From positions 1-47,013 of the forward strand of contig OMRP01000017.1 of assembly GCA_900313615.1 (NCBI GenBank): DNA of 47,013 nt, read 5' to 3'. Under the pieces are notes generated by a model, which was given only the letters and a program-made list of their open reading frames with translations, was not told the origin of the DNA and did no database searches. Source of the stretch: an uncultured Prevotellaceae bacterium (GTDB lineage Bacteria; Bacteroidota; Bacteroidia; Bacteroidales; Bacteroidaceae). The number at the start of each line of letters is the position of its first letter. The first letter of the stretch is position 1. Both the position numbers and the translations under genes were made by a program. This document shows, piece after piece, positions 35,204 through 44,600 of this stretch.

Positions 35204-35389
35204 TTATTCCCAATATTCAAAGCAGCGGAGGAAATCCGCTCTTTTGATTAATATGGGGCCATCCCATGGCATTATTAGAATTACCTCCATTATTGTATGC
35301 TCATTATCATACCAAAAGCATTGATAAATCTCATTGATACAAAAGTAGGCTGAATATGGAAATGATTTATCTATACATTTGCAGTGCAT
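35204..35389 (-). CDS. Small Cys-rich protein (61 residues)
   Basis: A 61-residue ORF, MHCKCIDKSF start, five Cys in all and many aromatics (ending LRCFEYWE). Normally too small to trust, but a full consensus promoter ends 28 nt before the ATG on the same strand and a large hairpin follows the stop. No family recognised. It sits in an otherwise gene-free part of the prophage. Confidence 0.5.
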   Translation of the reverse strand: MHCKCIDKSFPYSAYFCINEIYQCFWYDNEHTIMEVILIMPWDGPILIKRADFLRCFEYWE

Positions 35390-35417
35390 ATCATTCAGGA
35401 TTGGATTATTTCGGACA

Positions 35418-35449
35418 CAAAGATACTGTCATCAGATGAGAAAAGCAAA
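35418..35449 (-). promoter_or_regulatory. Promoter of the small Cys-rich ORF
   Basis: Minus strand TTTG (35446-35449; TTG at 35446-35448), 20 nt, TATCTTTG (35418-35425). Confidence 0.7.
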
Positions 35450-35665
35450 TGTTCATCATGTTTTTGTGATGAACGGTGAAATCTTTTGTGGCTTTGCCAT
35501 GGGGATGCTTGCATCGGTTTGGCGAGTGTTTGCGAGTGAAGCGAGCGACGGGCTTTCGTGTGCCGTAGGCGAGATGGCAGAAGTGGAGCGGAATGGAGAG
35601 ATGTGCCATTGGGTGCGCCGCGAGGACTGCCGACCGTCCGACTTGTAATGCAGTGAAATGTAACA

Positions 35666-35692
35666 GCGCAATCCGACGTAGGAGGTTTGCGC
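35666..35692 (+). ncRNA. Hairpin element with shared 15-nt loop (copy 2)
   Basis: Stem GCGCAA (35666-35671) with TTGCGC (35687-35692) around the same loop TCCGACGTAGGAGGT (35672-35686) as copy 1. The stems differ, yet both are self-complementary. The region 35450-35970 has no convincing gene; it holds purine-rich repeats such as near-copies of TGGAGCGGAATGGAGAG at about 35585 and 35700. Confidence 0.6.
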
Positions 35693-35974
35693 CGTGCAAT
35701 GGAGCGAAATGGAGAGGCGGCAAGTGTTGTGTGTGACGTTGCTGGAGGCACAAGCACTCTATACTTGAGGTCAGCACTTCTCGCATCAGGCGCACCCTGT
35801 GGCTTATCCGGAATGAAGAGGAGCGGAGTGACAGCCGCCCACGGTCGCACGAAAGACCGTCATCCACTGTGCAACAGGAGATAAAACACGAAGGGGCTTG
35901 GGGTGGGGCTGTTGGGGCGTACCCTAGAATCTTGATGCAGGAGTTATCTGCGAGAAAAAATAAGACAATATATT

Positions 35975-36004
35975 TTGTGGAATGGGATAGTATTGTTAAT
36001 TTTG
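35975..36004 (+). promoter_or_regulatory. Promoter of the large secreted Ig-like gene
   Basis: TTG (35975-35977), 19 nt, TAATTTTG (35997-36004), 58 nt before the ATG at 36062. This excludes the longer ORF start at 35975. Confidence 0.8.
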
Positions 36005-36061
36005 CACCCAATAATATGTAGGCTATTTCTGTCTGAGATAAATCAATCTATAAAAAATAAT

Positions 36062-39000
36062 ATGAGGAAGAAACTACGATTTTTGTTTTTGCCGTTGCTT
36101 TTGTCGCTGTTTACGCTGTCAGCGGCAGGGCAGACGACACCAGAGGTGACACTCGATTTTACGAGTAATGACTGGGGCTTGCCTGTTGGAAGTGGAAATA
36201 AAGGAACGACTGCCCGAGACTTTACCAGCGGCAGATACACCATTACCCTGGAGGCCACCAGTAGCGGTTATTATTTTAACAACACTGACAAATATCTTAT
36301 GTTGGGAAAGACCGGGGCTACCCTGACACTGCCGGTCTTTGACTTCGATGTAGAGAAGATAGTGGTAACCGGCAGAAGCGGCGCTTCAACTGGTGTTAAA
36401 ATGAATGTTTATGTAGGTGATGATGCTGTCAGTACGCCAACTACGGGAATCACCGGCAGCAACACCTACGAGATTTCCTCGGCTTACCAGGCGGCGGGTA
36501 ATGTGTATGCTCTGAAAGTTACAAGTAGTCATAATGCGCAGATTACTAAGATTGAAATCTACAAGAAAGAAAGTAGTCTTACTAATCCTGATTTGAAGTT
36601 CACGACAACCCCTAATGATGGCAGTGATTATAGGGTGCTTCGCGGCAGTACGATGACGTTGACGGCAGCCTCCACCTCGGCTACACCATCGAGTGGAGCC
36701 ATCACTTTTACGAGTACCAATTCAGACAGCAACGTCAGTGTTACTGACAATGGTGACGGTACGGTAACCATTGACGCCACGAACGCGACCGCCAACAGCA
36801 CGTTCACCCTTACCGCGTCTATCGCTGCAACCAGCACCCATTCGTCCGGAACAGTGCAGGTGACGGTGAACGTGAGTCTTCAGGATCCTATGCTGGAGTT
36901 TACCTCTACGGACGGGCTGGAGAGCGGTGAATATAAGGTACGCTTAGGTCAGACTGTAACTATTCAGGCGACGTCAACGAGCAGTCCCGCGTCTTCAGGA
37001 GCCGTGACCTATACGTGGGATCCCAGTGCCGTGTCCTCCCTCGCTACGGTGACTGACAACAACGACGGTACGGTGACCGTGACCGCCCTTTCCGATGCCG
37101 ATGCCGGTACCTTCACCCTGACCGCCAGTATCGCCGCTGCGGGCAGTTTTGAAGAGTCAACGGCGACGGCGACAGTCCGCATTATCGACACCCGTGCGAC
37201 TCCCGACTTCTACTGGTCGACCAATGCGGTGACGTTGACTGCCGGCGATGAGTTTACCGCTCCGACATTGACCAACACCAGTGATGGTACGGTGACTTAC
37301 AGTAGCAGCAATCCTTCTGTGGCCACCATCGACGAGAACACGGGTGAAGTGGCACTTGCCGGAGGCTTTGGCACCACGACCATCACCGCTTCGGTAGAGA
37401 AGACGGCCACTTATAAGGCTGCCACCGCCAGCTACACTCTGACTGTGCAGGACCTGAGCGGAGATACCTATGTGCTGGTGACGGACATCAATGAGCTTTC
37501 CGCCGGGGATGAGATTATCATCCTGAACTATGCCAACAAGATGGCAATGAGCACTAACCAGAAATCCAACAACCGAGGTGCCACGAGTATCACTATAAAA
37601 GGATCCACGGCCTATGCTAACGACGAGGTGCAGGTGATTACTCTGGAGGGCGATGCCGACGGCTGGTACTTCAATGTCGGCAACGGCTATCTGTATGCTG
37701 CTTCGTCGAGCAGCAACAACCTCAAAACAGAGACGACACCCGATGCCAATGACAATGCGAAGGCAATGATCGGATTTTCCGGGTATGTTGCAAGCGTTGT
37801 GTTCCAGGGAACGAACACCCGTAATGTTTTACAATTTAATACAAGCAGTGATGGACTGTTTGCGTGTTATTCAAGTGCATCACAGAAAGACGTGGAAATC
37901 TTCAAGAAAGGCACGCCTCCCGCAGAGGTGACGATTACCCAATGCCGTGCCTTGGCTGATGGTACTAGCACCGTTTTGGCACTAGATGGCAGTACCGTTT
38001 TGGGCAATTATATAGATGCCGAGGGATGCCATGTCTTTGTGCGTGACGGAAAGGGAGCCAACCAAGCCATAGAGATCCTATTGGCAGGAGAGAGCAGTGC
38101 TCCTACCTGGGCCACTGCCAAATATACCGTGAGCGGAGCGTTCACCGGCATCCGTGAAAAGACCGCGACCGTTGACCGCCTGAACTGCAGCGGGCCCCTC
38201 GCTATTCCAGGTGAGAAAAACAGTGGTGACGTAACCCCTGTAGAACTCAGTGATGTGACCAATATCGCCGATTACAGCGGCAACTCTGTAGTGCTGACTG
38301 ACCTGGCCTGCACCAATGACGGCACCACCTGCACCATAGGAGGACTGACCGCCAGTACCGTGTTCAAGGGTTATACCCTGCCCTATGAGGGAGCCTATGT
38401 CGATGTGGGCGGTATCGCCTACAACGGCAACACCCTTCACCTGATGGACTATTCCGAAGGGTCGGGAGCCACTCAGTCTCATCGTTGCTTCGTGTATGTG
38501 TTCGACGAGAATCGTGCCATGGCACTGCCTACGCCCGATAATAATAATTATAATGATGTGACAGCCCGTATGGTTCGCACGTTCTATGCAGACGGATGGA
38601 ACACGCTCCGTCTGCCGTTCCATGACACCACGGAAGATTTCCTTTCCGTCTTCGGCGCAGATGCCATCCTGTCAGAATTTAATGGTCTTGAGAAGGATGC
38701 CGAGAGCAACACGCTCATCATGCGTTTCTCCGGAAGTAATGCCACCACCCCGGGAAACGAAAAGAATCTGTTGTTGAAATTGGGTTTGTCAGAAAATCTT
38801 GTGAATCCCAAGTTCGCCCGCGTGACCATTGATCCCGATAAGGGTGCGGACAAGTCGGCGAACATCACTCTTGGCGGTGAGACCTACACCGTGACCTATC
38901 GTGGTATTCTCGCGCCCACACAGATAAACGCCAACGACGGAACGAAGCTGTTCCTCGGGACGGCGGGCAATGAGTTGGTGTATGCCAGCGTGACGAATAA

Positions 39001-39241
39001 CCTGCGTGCCACCCGATGTTATTTCGATTTGAGTTTCGACGTGCTGGCGGCCGATGCCTCCATCAACACAGCCTTCTTTGAGGTGACGGGTGAGGAAGTG
39101 ACAGCCATCGACGGTGTTCCCGTGATGACGGCGAAGCAAGGAGCCGTCTATACGGTGCAGGGCCAGTATGTCGGCGAGCGTCTGGAAGGGTTGTCCAAGG
39201 GCGTTTATATCGTGAATGGTAAGAAAGTGGTAATCAAGTAA
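36062..39241 (+). CDS. Large secreted Ig-like surface protein with C-terminal sorting-type tail
   Basis: A 1059-residue protein. Signal peptide (residues 1-24). Two similar Ig-like repeats of about 95 residues (DLKFTTTPNDGSDYRVLRGS and MLEFTSTDGLESGEYKVRLG, each with VTDN-DGTVT), then a BIG2-like domain (NTSDGTVTYSSSNPSVATID), an unassigned beta domain, an OB-like part (ITQCRALADGTSTVL), and a C-terminus of about 80 residues ending QGQYVGERLEGLSKGVYIVN and VVIK, the style of Prevotella type IX secretion or sorting domains. It is normally a bacterial adhesin-type protein, but lies inside the prophage between the lysis and tape-measure genes, so lysogenic conversion is likely. Confidence 0.85.
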   Translation: MRKKLRFLFLPLLLSLFTLSAAGQTTPEVTLDFTSNDWGLPVGSGNKGTTARDFTSGRYTITLEATSSGYYFNNTDKYLMLGKTGATLTLPVFDFDVEKIVVTGRSGASTGVKMNVYVGDDAVSTPTTGITGSNTYEISSAYQAAGNVYALKVTSSHNAQITKIEIYKKESSLTNPDLKFTTTPNDGSDYRVLRGSTMTLTAASTSATPSSGAITFTSTNSDSNVSVTDNGDGTVTIDATNATANSTFTLTASIAATSTHSSGTVQVTVNVSLQDPMLEFTSTDGLESGEYKVRLGQTVTIQATSTSSPASSGAVTYTWDPSAVSSLATVTDNNDGTVTVTALSDADAGTFTLTASIAAAGSFEESTATATVRIIDTRATPDFYWSTNAVTLTAGDEFTAPTLTNTSDGTVTYSSSNPSVATIDENTGEVALAGGFGTTTITASVEKTATYKAATASYTLTVQDLSGDTYVLVTDINELSAGDEIIILNYANKMAMSTNQKSNNRGATSITIKGSTAYANDEVQVITLEGDADGWYFNVGNGYLYAASSSSNNLKTETTPDANDNAKAMIGFSGYVASVVFQGTNTRNVLQFNTSSDGLFACYSSASQKDVEIFKKGTPPAEVTITQCRALADGTSTVLALDGSTVLGNYIDAEGCHVFVRDGKGANQAIEILLAGESSAPTWATAKYTVSGAFTGIREKTATVDRLNCSGPLAIPGEKNSGDVTPVELSDVTNIADYSGNSVVLTDLACTNDGTTCTIGGLTASTVFKGYTLPYEGAYVDVGGIAYNGNTLHLMDYSEGSGATQSHRCFVYVFDENRAMALPTPDNNNYNDVTARMVRTFYADGWNTLRLPFHDTTEDFLSVFGADAILSEFNGLEKDAESNTLIMRFSGSNATTPGNEKNLLLKLGLSENLVNPKFARVTIDPDKGADKSANITLGGETYTVTYRGILAPTQINANDGTKLFLGTAGNELVYASVTNNLRATRCYFDLSFDVLAADASINTAFFEVTGEEVTAIDGVPVMTAKQGAVYTVQGQYVGERLEGLSKGVYIVNGKKVVIK

Positions 39242-39258
39242 AGAAGGAGGAACGAATC

Positions 39259-39441
39259 ATGAGAAGTCCATATAGCGCACCCAAAAGCGAACTTGAGAAA
39301 ATAGACGGTCACCTGCAAGGGTTGCAGTTTTCACGTGTAGGTGCCCAACGTCAAGAAGAGGCAATTATCTACTATCACGGCAACTCCGAAGACCCCGACG
39401 AAGCACGTGCTGACGTGTTCAATCTGTGGGACGAGGAATAG
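39259..39441 (+). CDS. Small acidic protein downstream of the surface protein
   Basis: A 60-residue protein starting 17 nt after the surface-protein stop. Its AAGGAGG (39244-39250) is an unusually strong Shine-Dalgarno site for this phylum. Hydrophilic with an acidic end (EDPDEARADVFNLWDEE). No domain. The perfect-stem terminator just after it closes a two-gene cargo operon. Confidence 0.6.
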   Translation: MRSPYSAPKSELEKIDGHLQGLQFSRVGAQRQEEAIIYYHGNSEDPDEARADVFNLWDEE

Positions 39442-39454
39442 GTTTCACATAGGA

Positions 39455-39496
39455 ACAAAGAAAGCGGGTTTGGTTTTGCAGGCCCGCTTTCTTTGT
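39455..39496. terminator. Terminator ending the surface-protein cassette
   Basis: A perfect 14-bp stem (39455-39468 with 39483-39496, core GAAAGCGGG/CCCGCTTTC) with a 14-nt loop. It probably acts in both directions, also for the phage lipoprotein gene at 39533. Confidence 0.8.
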
Positions 39497-39532
39497 CCTG
39501 TTTAAGTAAAGGGAAAAATGATTTGATGAGAA

Positions 39533-40108
39533 TTATCGATGTAAGTTGCGAAAAAAGAAAAAAGGAACGATGATGAGAGTGGCGACAAGTGCTGCGATGA
39601 GCAGCGCCTTGGAAAACGAAAAGGGTGAAGATTTCTTCACGTTGTCTTCTTTGATTGACGCGGACTGCTCCGACTTGTCGATGCTGTTCGCCAAAGAAGA
39701 TTGTTGTATGGACTGCTTGCTGGAGCCTGTGGAAGCGTGCAAGCCATACATACCCACCCTGACCCTCCCAAAGGGAGGGGATGGAAGGGCGGTGGGACGC
39801 TCGGCATCGGGTTGGCTGAGGAAATACATATCGTCGGGTGACCCTTTAGGGTCGCCTGACGGATTAGATGTATTTTCAAAGCAGGATGGGAATAGTTCGC
39901 CTGTGGCGAATGTTATTACCAGGCTGTCAGCGTTGAGTGCAAAGAATTTGCTGAGGGAGTCGGTTGCAAGCGAAGTGTAGAGACGCTCTGAGCTTTGCGA
40001 AAGCGTCTCGCTCTTTCCTTGCACCGACACGGAGGATTTGGTGGTTTTGCAGGAGACTGCAAAACCTACCAAAGCGATGATTGAAATAATTTGAAATAAA
40101 TGTTTCAT
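39533..40108 (-). CDS. Phage lipoprotein with C-terminal membrane helix (spanin-like)
   Basis: A 191-residue protein. An N-terminal lipoprotein signal (VGFAVSCKTTK, Cys near residue 20), a low-complexity middle and a C-terminal hydrophobic helix (ALLIAALVATLIIVPFFFF) followed by RNLHR. It overlaps the DUF5675 gene by 4 nt, in a lysis module, so a spanin-like role in joining inner and outer membranes is plausible. Two palindromes lie inside the gene: 39763-39779 (encoding PSPPFGR) and 39833-39860 (encoding SGDPKGSPD). The middle may be expanded by them. Confidence 0.6.
   Translation of the reverse strand: MKHLFQIISIIALVGFAVSCKTTKSSVSVQGKSETLSQSSERLYTSLATDSLSKFFALNADSLVITFATGELFPSCFENTSNPSGDPKGSPDDMYFLSQPDAERPTALPSPPFGRVRVGMYGLHASTGSSKQSIQQSSLANSIDKSEQSASIKEDNVKKSSPFSFSKALLIAALVATLIIVPFFFFRNLHR
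39763..39779. repeat. GC-rich palindrome inside the phage lipoprotein gene
   Basis: CCCTCCC/GGGAGGG arms (7 bp), loop AAA. Confidence 0.8.
39833..39860. repeat. Second palindrome inside the phage lipoprotein gene
   Basis: GTCGGGTGACCC/GGGTCGCCTGAC, 12-bp arms with two G-T pairs and loop TTTA. Different sequence class from the CCCTCCC elements. Confidence 0.8.
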
Positions 40109-40581
40109 TTGATTTGGATATAGATTTTGTGGCCTTGTTCCTTATAGCTTTTGAGAAGACGATATACCTTCTCGAAGGCTGTCTGTGAGTTAGTGACCGT
40201 TCCTTTCACTGTGTTGTATCCAACAATGATACATCCAGCGGAGGATTTTTCGGAGACTCCTTTGTGTATGAGGATCCCATCGAATCCGGGCACGTCGAGT
40301 AGTCTGGGCACCTTGCCTGAGCAGAACGCTTTGTAATAGGGTTTGAGTGAGAATTTTGGAGAGACCACATCGAGGGTGACGCGATATCGTCCCCGTGGTA
40401 TGGCCGTTTTCGACTTTACTTTGACTTTGAGGATTTCTGCCAGGTTCATGTCATTTGTCAGCCCCCTGTCAGTGTCCTCTATGGTGTCGCATAGATAGTT
40501 GCCTTCGGCATCGTAGAGGTGGCCGATAGAGTATAGTCCGTGCGATGGACGGTAGCAGCGATCAAGTGTTATTGTTTTCAT
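40105..40581 (-). CDS. DUF5675 family protein, lysis module
   Basis: A 158-residue protein. Start at 40581 (MKTITLDRCY) gives the family-typical beginning; a longer start at 40602 is possible. DUF5675 pattern: IPRGRYRVTLDVVSPKF, VPGFDGILIHKGVSEKS and AGCIIVGYNT. The His and Cys in this order recall L,D-transpeptidase-like peptidoglycan enzymes, but catalysis is unproven. It overlaps the holin gene by 20 nt and the lipoprotein gene by 4 nt, typical for a lysis cassette. Confidence 0.75.
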   Translation of the reverse strand: MKTITLDRCYRPSHGLYSIGHLYDAEGNYLCDTIEDTDRGLTNDMNLAEILKVKVKSKTAIPRGRYRVTLDVVSPKFSLKPYYKAFCSGKVPRLLDVPGFDGILIHKGVSEKSSAGCIIVGYNTVKGTVTNSQTAFEKVYRLLKSYKEQGHKIYIQIK

Positions 40582-40828
40582 TATCTTTGCCCAGTTGTTC
40601 ATTGAGGTATTCCCGGATGCGATGCTCGGACTCTCCGAGCTTTGTCTTGAAGTAGATGGACACGCCGAACACGCCTCCGGCGAAAGTGAGCGCCTGTGCC
40701 ATGTACCATAGGACTCCTTCCGTCACGTCGCCGTTGACGAAGAAGGAGATAAATGATAGTATGACACCAGAGATTACCATGATTGTTGCGGTGCCATATT
40801 GGATGATTTCTTTACTGTTTGATGTCAT
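40562..40828 (-). CDS. Putative holin
   Basis: An 88-residue protein with two hydrophobic segments (about 10-30, YGTATIMVISGVILSFISFF, and about 40-62, VLWYMAQALTFAGGVFGVSIY) and a charged C-terminus. This is the usual two-helix holin layout that forms membrane holes at lysis. Positioned just ahead of the DUF5675 gene, with a 20-nt overlap. Confidence 0.7.
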   Translation of the reverse strand: MTSNSKEIIQYGTATIMVISGVILSFISFFVNGDVTEGVLWYMAQALTFAGGVFGVSIYFKTKLGESEHRIREYLNEQLGKDNENNNT

Positions 40829-40859
40829 GGTGAGTTGTTGAGTCTTTTAGTTTGTGAGT

Positions 40860-41603
40860 TTATGAGGTTTTGTTATCTTTGTAGATTCTGATAGCGTAAA
40901 TCCTTCCGGAGCCGTTGTGGTAGATGGAGCCGGCTGTATTATTGATGCAGCCACGTCCGAAGAAGCGACCCAGGCCCGGTTTGTTTAAGCCAACGAAAGG
41001 GTCGTGTGGCGTAGAAGCCGTTACTTTTACCCCGTCAACTTCTATCCATTGGATGTCTTGTGTCGCAGAATACATCTCACATCCCATCCTGACGGTATAT
41101 TTTACGTTGTCGGAAAAAGTTTTAGAATGAGTAACGTTACCTACGACGGTGTTGTTCGTCGGTTTGCAGTTGGTCCTGATTTTTCCGTTTGCGGCTAAAA
41201 TAAGTCCTATGCCTCCGTTGCTTGCTGAACCGTAAGAGCCCCAGTCCACGATGACCCAATCTTTTCCCGACACCGTGACGGTCCGCATGAATGTTATTTC
41301 CCACATCCAGTTGCGGGGAATTGCCGGTCCAGAAACGTTTCCTGGACGTCGAAAGCAGTTGTTGTAATCCACCGAGATATAAGGCGTTCCTTCGTCAGTT
41401 CCTTTGGTGGGCGTACCTATTTTGCTGAAGGTATAGCCGGACACCCTGTCAAACCAATCCCCGGAAGCCCAATTTATGGGATTCCATTCATAGAGAAGGG
41501 TGAATCGGTCGGCTTGTTCATAGACGGGGACGGAACCGAGGAAGGCTTTTTGGACCTCGTCGCTGCCGAGGGAGAGTTTGATGTTGGAGGAATCTATTTT
41601 CAT
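40860..41603 (-). CDS. LamG/concanavalin-like phage protein
   Basis: A 247-residue protein without signal peptide, beta-rich. Segments such as YTFSKIGTPTKGTDEGT, WMWEITFMRTVTVSGKDWV and SGRIYAIRIYKDNKTS resemble LamG-like carbohydrate-binding folds found in phage tail proteins. Its ATG overlaps the stop of the tail-fibre gene (ATGA), so the two are coupled. A role in host-surface binding is inferred. Confidence 0.65.
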   Translation of the reverse strand: MKIDSSNIKLSLGSDEVQKAFLGSVPVYEQADRFTLLYEWNPINWASGDWFDRVSGYTFSKIGTPTKGTDEGTPYISVDYNNCFRRPGNVSGPAIPRNWMWEITFMRTVTVSGKDWVIVDWGSYGSASNGGIGLILAANGKIRTNCKPTNNTVVGNVTHSKTFSDNVKYTVRMGCEMYSATQDIQWIEVDGVKVTASTPHDPFVGLNKPGLGRFFGRGCINNTAGSIYHNGSGRIYAIRIYKDNKTS

Positions 41604-44600
41604 TCTATGATTATGTAAAGTGTGGTGGGTGATTTTTCGGTTAGGGCGTCGTAGTCGGACTGTGAGATTTTGACTATGTTGGTGATGTCAGAGGTGGCGG
41701 GCAGGGCACCTATTTCCTGTGGGGAGTATGAGGGCTTGGTGGGTAGGAGAGCCCATTCAGGCACGACGGGGATAACCGGTTTCTCGTAACTTCCCCAAAG
41801 TACGGACTGCGTGGCGAAGTTGATGGAGACGATGGAACGCTGCATGAGGTTGCGGTTATAGCGGCTTCCCACCTTCGCCAGTTGTAGTAGATGGTTTGTT
41901 GGGTCGATACATACGATGTTGAAGTCATCGTATGAGTAGCCCGATGAGATCCGAGACACACTCTGCTGTGTCTGTCCGTATGCCGCGCACGCCACTTTCG
42001 CCACTATCTGTGACGGATAGTCGGCGAGAGTGCCTATAGCGTCGGCGTGCGTGTGTCCCGCCAGCCAGCATACAAACTGTCCCCCGTCCTCGATGAACCG
42101 TTGCACCTCATCCTGCAGCAGCAAGAAACTGTTGTTGTTATACAGCACGCCGTGCCCCGCCGTGGATTGGCTTTGGCTAAGACCGCAAGGGAAACAGTTG
42201 ATGTTTCCGATGACGATATGCGATGCTATGACCACCACTTTGTCGTTCGTCCTAGCGTCTTGCAGCACCTCTTTTAGCCAATGGCATTGAGCGGTGGGCT
42301 TGTACCTGGTCACCGTCTCGCCATCCACGACCACCTCCTCCGTCTCGTTTCCTTCCGCCATGTAATCCAAGACGATGAGTCGCACTCCGCTGGGGTAGTC
42401 TTTGTAGTAGAAGCAATAGCCGTTGTCCTCCGCCGTTGAGGAGTCCCCGGCGCTAGGTGTTCCTTCGCTCCAGGTTCCCACAGGTTGTATTACGTTCCAG
42501 TTGTCGACAGTTATCGTTTCCCCCGAGTCGGGATCCGTTTCCTGCGTCTTGATGAAAGGTCTTATGAATTTGTTGTATGCGTCATTTCCCGCATGGGCTT
42601 TCCAATAGTACGTGCTGCCGCTGTATGTTGCCGTATCATGGTTGCCGATGGCGTTTAGAATCTTTTTCGCCCCGTCCACTCCTCGGTGTGCCATATCGTT
42701 GGGGTAGGAGTTCGCCACAGAGTCGCCCGTGTTCACTATGTCGTCGATGAAACTCAGGTAATAGTCGTGGAACGCCAAGATGCTCCGTAGGTTTTTTTGC
42801 ACCCCGTGAATGTCCGAGAAATGAATGAGCACCGTGGTGTTGTTTACCGACTGCCCGTTTGCCGGGTCGCCCCTGTATCGCATCTGCGTTAGGAATGCCT
42901 CCGCCTCTTCGTTGTATTGAATCACCGGCGGAGTTGTTGTCAGTTGTTCTAGTTTGTCCGTTATTTCCTTGTGCGTCCCGTTGACAGTGACATATTGGTT
43001 AGCATAGAATGTGTCCAGCGTCAGTCTTATGTATTTTGTGTTTTCCCCCCTTTCCCATGTCCCCGTCTCTCTTGTCGCCGAATGGTTGAGCGTTAGCAAG
43101 ATGCTGTTCTCGGGCAAGTATTGTTTGTTGTCGTCGTATGCAGCAAGCCCCGCCAGGTTTTCCTGACAGTATGCCGCGATGCTGTAGTTGAGTTTTCCAT
43201 AAGCCGTTACGTCGATGTATCCGCTAACGTAGAAACGTCCCGAAGCCCCATAGTTCGATACCAGAGAGCCGTCTTCCGCCCTTATGTATTTCTTCGCCTC
43301 GCGGTTGTATTCCGATAGGTTGTTTGCGAAGAAGTCCATGTTTGAGAAGAAAGCGTCCGCTTTTGAAACCGTTTCCACCATTGGTACCACCGTTTCCTCT
43401 ATTTTCGCGTCAATGGCGCTCGGAATTTTCGCATAGACGTCCGACTTCGTGGTGCAAATGGTGAATCGTATGAATCTCGTGTTTTGCCCTTTCACCCATG
43501 TTCCCGTCATGGTGCTAGAAGCCGTAGCTATGATGCTGTTTTCGCTGATGTATTGCTTGTTGTCGTCGTATGCCGCCAATAGTGCCACACTCTTTGTGTT
43601 CGCAAATGTTAGCCTGTAATCCAGGCATGGTATTTGGGACACGTCAATATATTCGGGTGTCATGTAATAGACCCCCGAAGTGCCGTATGTGTCACTTGTC
43701 GAGCCATCCGCTGCTAGAATAACCCTTCTTGAGTACCTTGGCAGGTAAGCACCGAAGTCTTTCAGCAAGTCGAATCCACCGATTTCTCCCACCGTCCGTC
43801 GCATGCTGTCCGGCAAGAAGAAGTGCCAGTTGCGGTACGACCAGTTGTCCGTGTTGTATGCCATGAGCATCCATGCGTCCTCCGGTAGCGTGAAGTATTC
43901 GTTGAAAAGACCTTTGATGCTGACCGTCCCGAATACGCCCACCACCTGTCCAGTGAGACTGTTTAGCGTAGCAGGGTCAGTGGCCATGTATCCGCAGGTC
44001 ACCCTCCTTGCTGCCGTCGTGTATCCATATAGACGCACCACCGTTCCTTTCGGCATTTTTTTGTTGCTGTACGCTATCACATAGTTTCCCACAGGCGTGG
44101 TGATTTCTCCCGTCGTGTAGTCGATATTCGCCCCACTGATCGAAGCGAACCCTCCCACATCCGACTGTGTAGAAGGCAGCGATAGGTTCCACGCTCGATG
44201 CCTGATGTCCGTTTTTATGTCCTCTATCGCCTTACCGTTAGGGAGCATAGACTGGCGCTGCACATCCGTTTTGTTGTCGAGGTCCACCACTTTCGAGAAT
44301 ACCTCGAAGTTTGCCGGGTCGATATAGGTGCCAGGATTGCCAGGTGTACCCTGCGGTCCAGTGTCTCCTTTGATGGAACCCACATTTTCCCACCTCAATT
44401 CGCTGGTGAAGGCATACAATGATCCGTCGATGAGGTAGAGCGTGGCTTTCTCCTCGTCATTTGGGAAACGCGGCAAGTTTTCGACCGAATCTACGATGGC
44501 GAGCCTTTTGAGCGGTGAGATGCTAGCCGTCTGCTCTATTTCTTCAACGATGCGTTGGAGGATAGCACCGAGGCTGTCCGGTGAGATGCTTTCCTCTCGA

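Noticed and set aside
35064-35692. Integron attC-like sites
   Set aside because: The core motifs GTTRRRY/RYYYAAC are not present; loop identity is better explained by an RNA hairpin.
35406-36011. A 201-residue minus-strand ORF upstream of the surface protein
   Set aside because: It runs across a surface-protein promoter and the second shared-loop hairpin, has no matching promoter and an unnatural residue composition.
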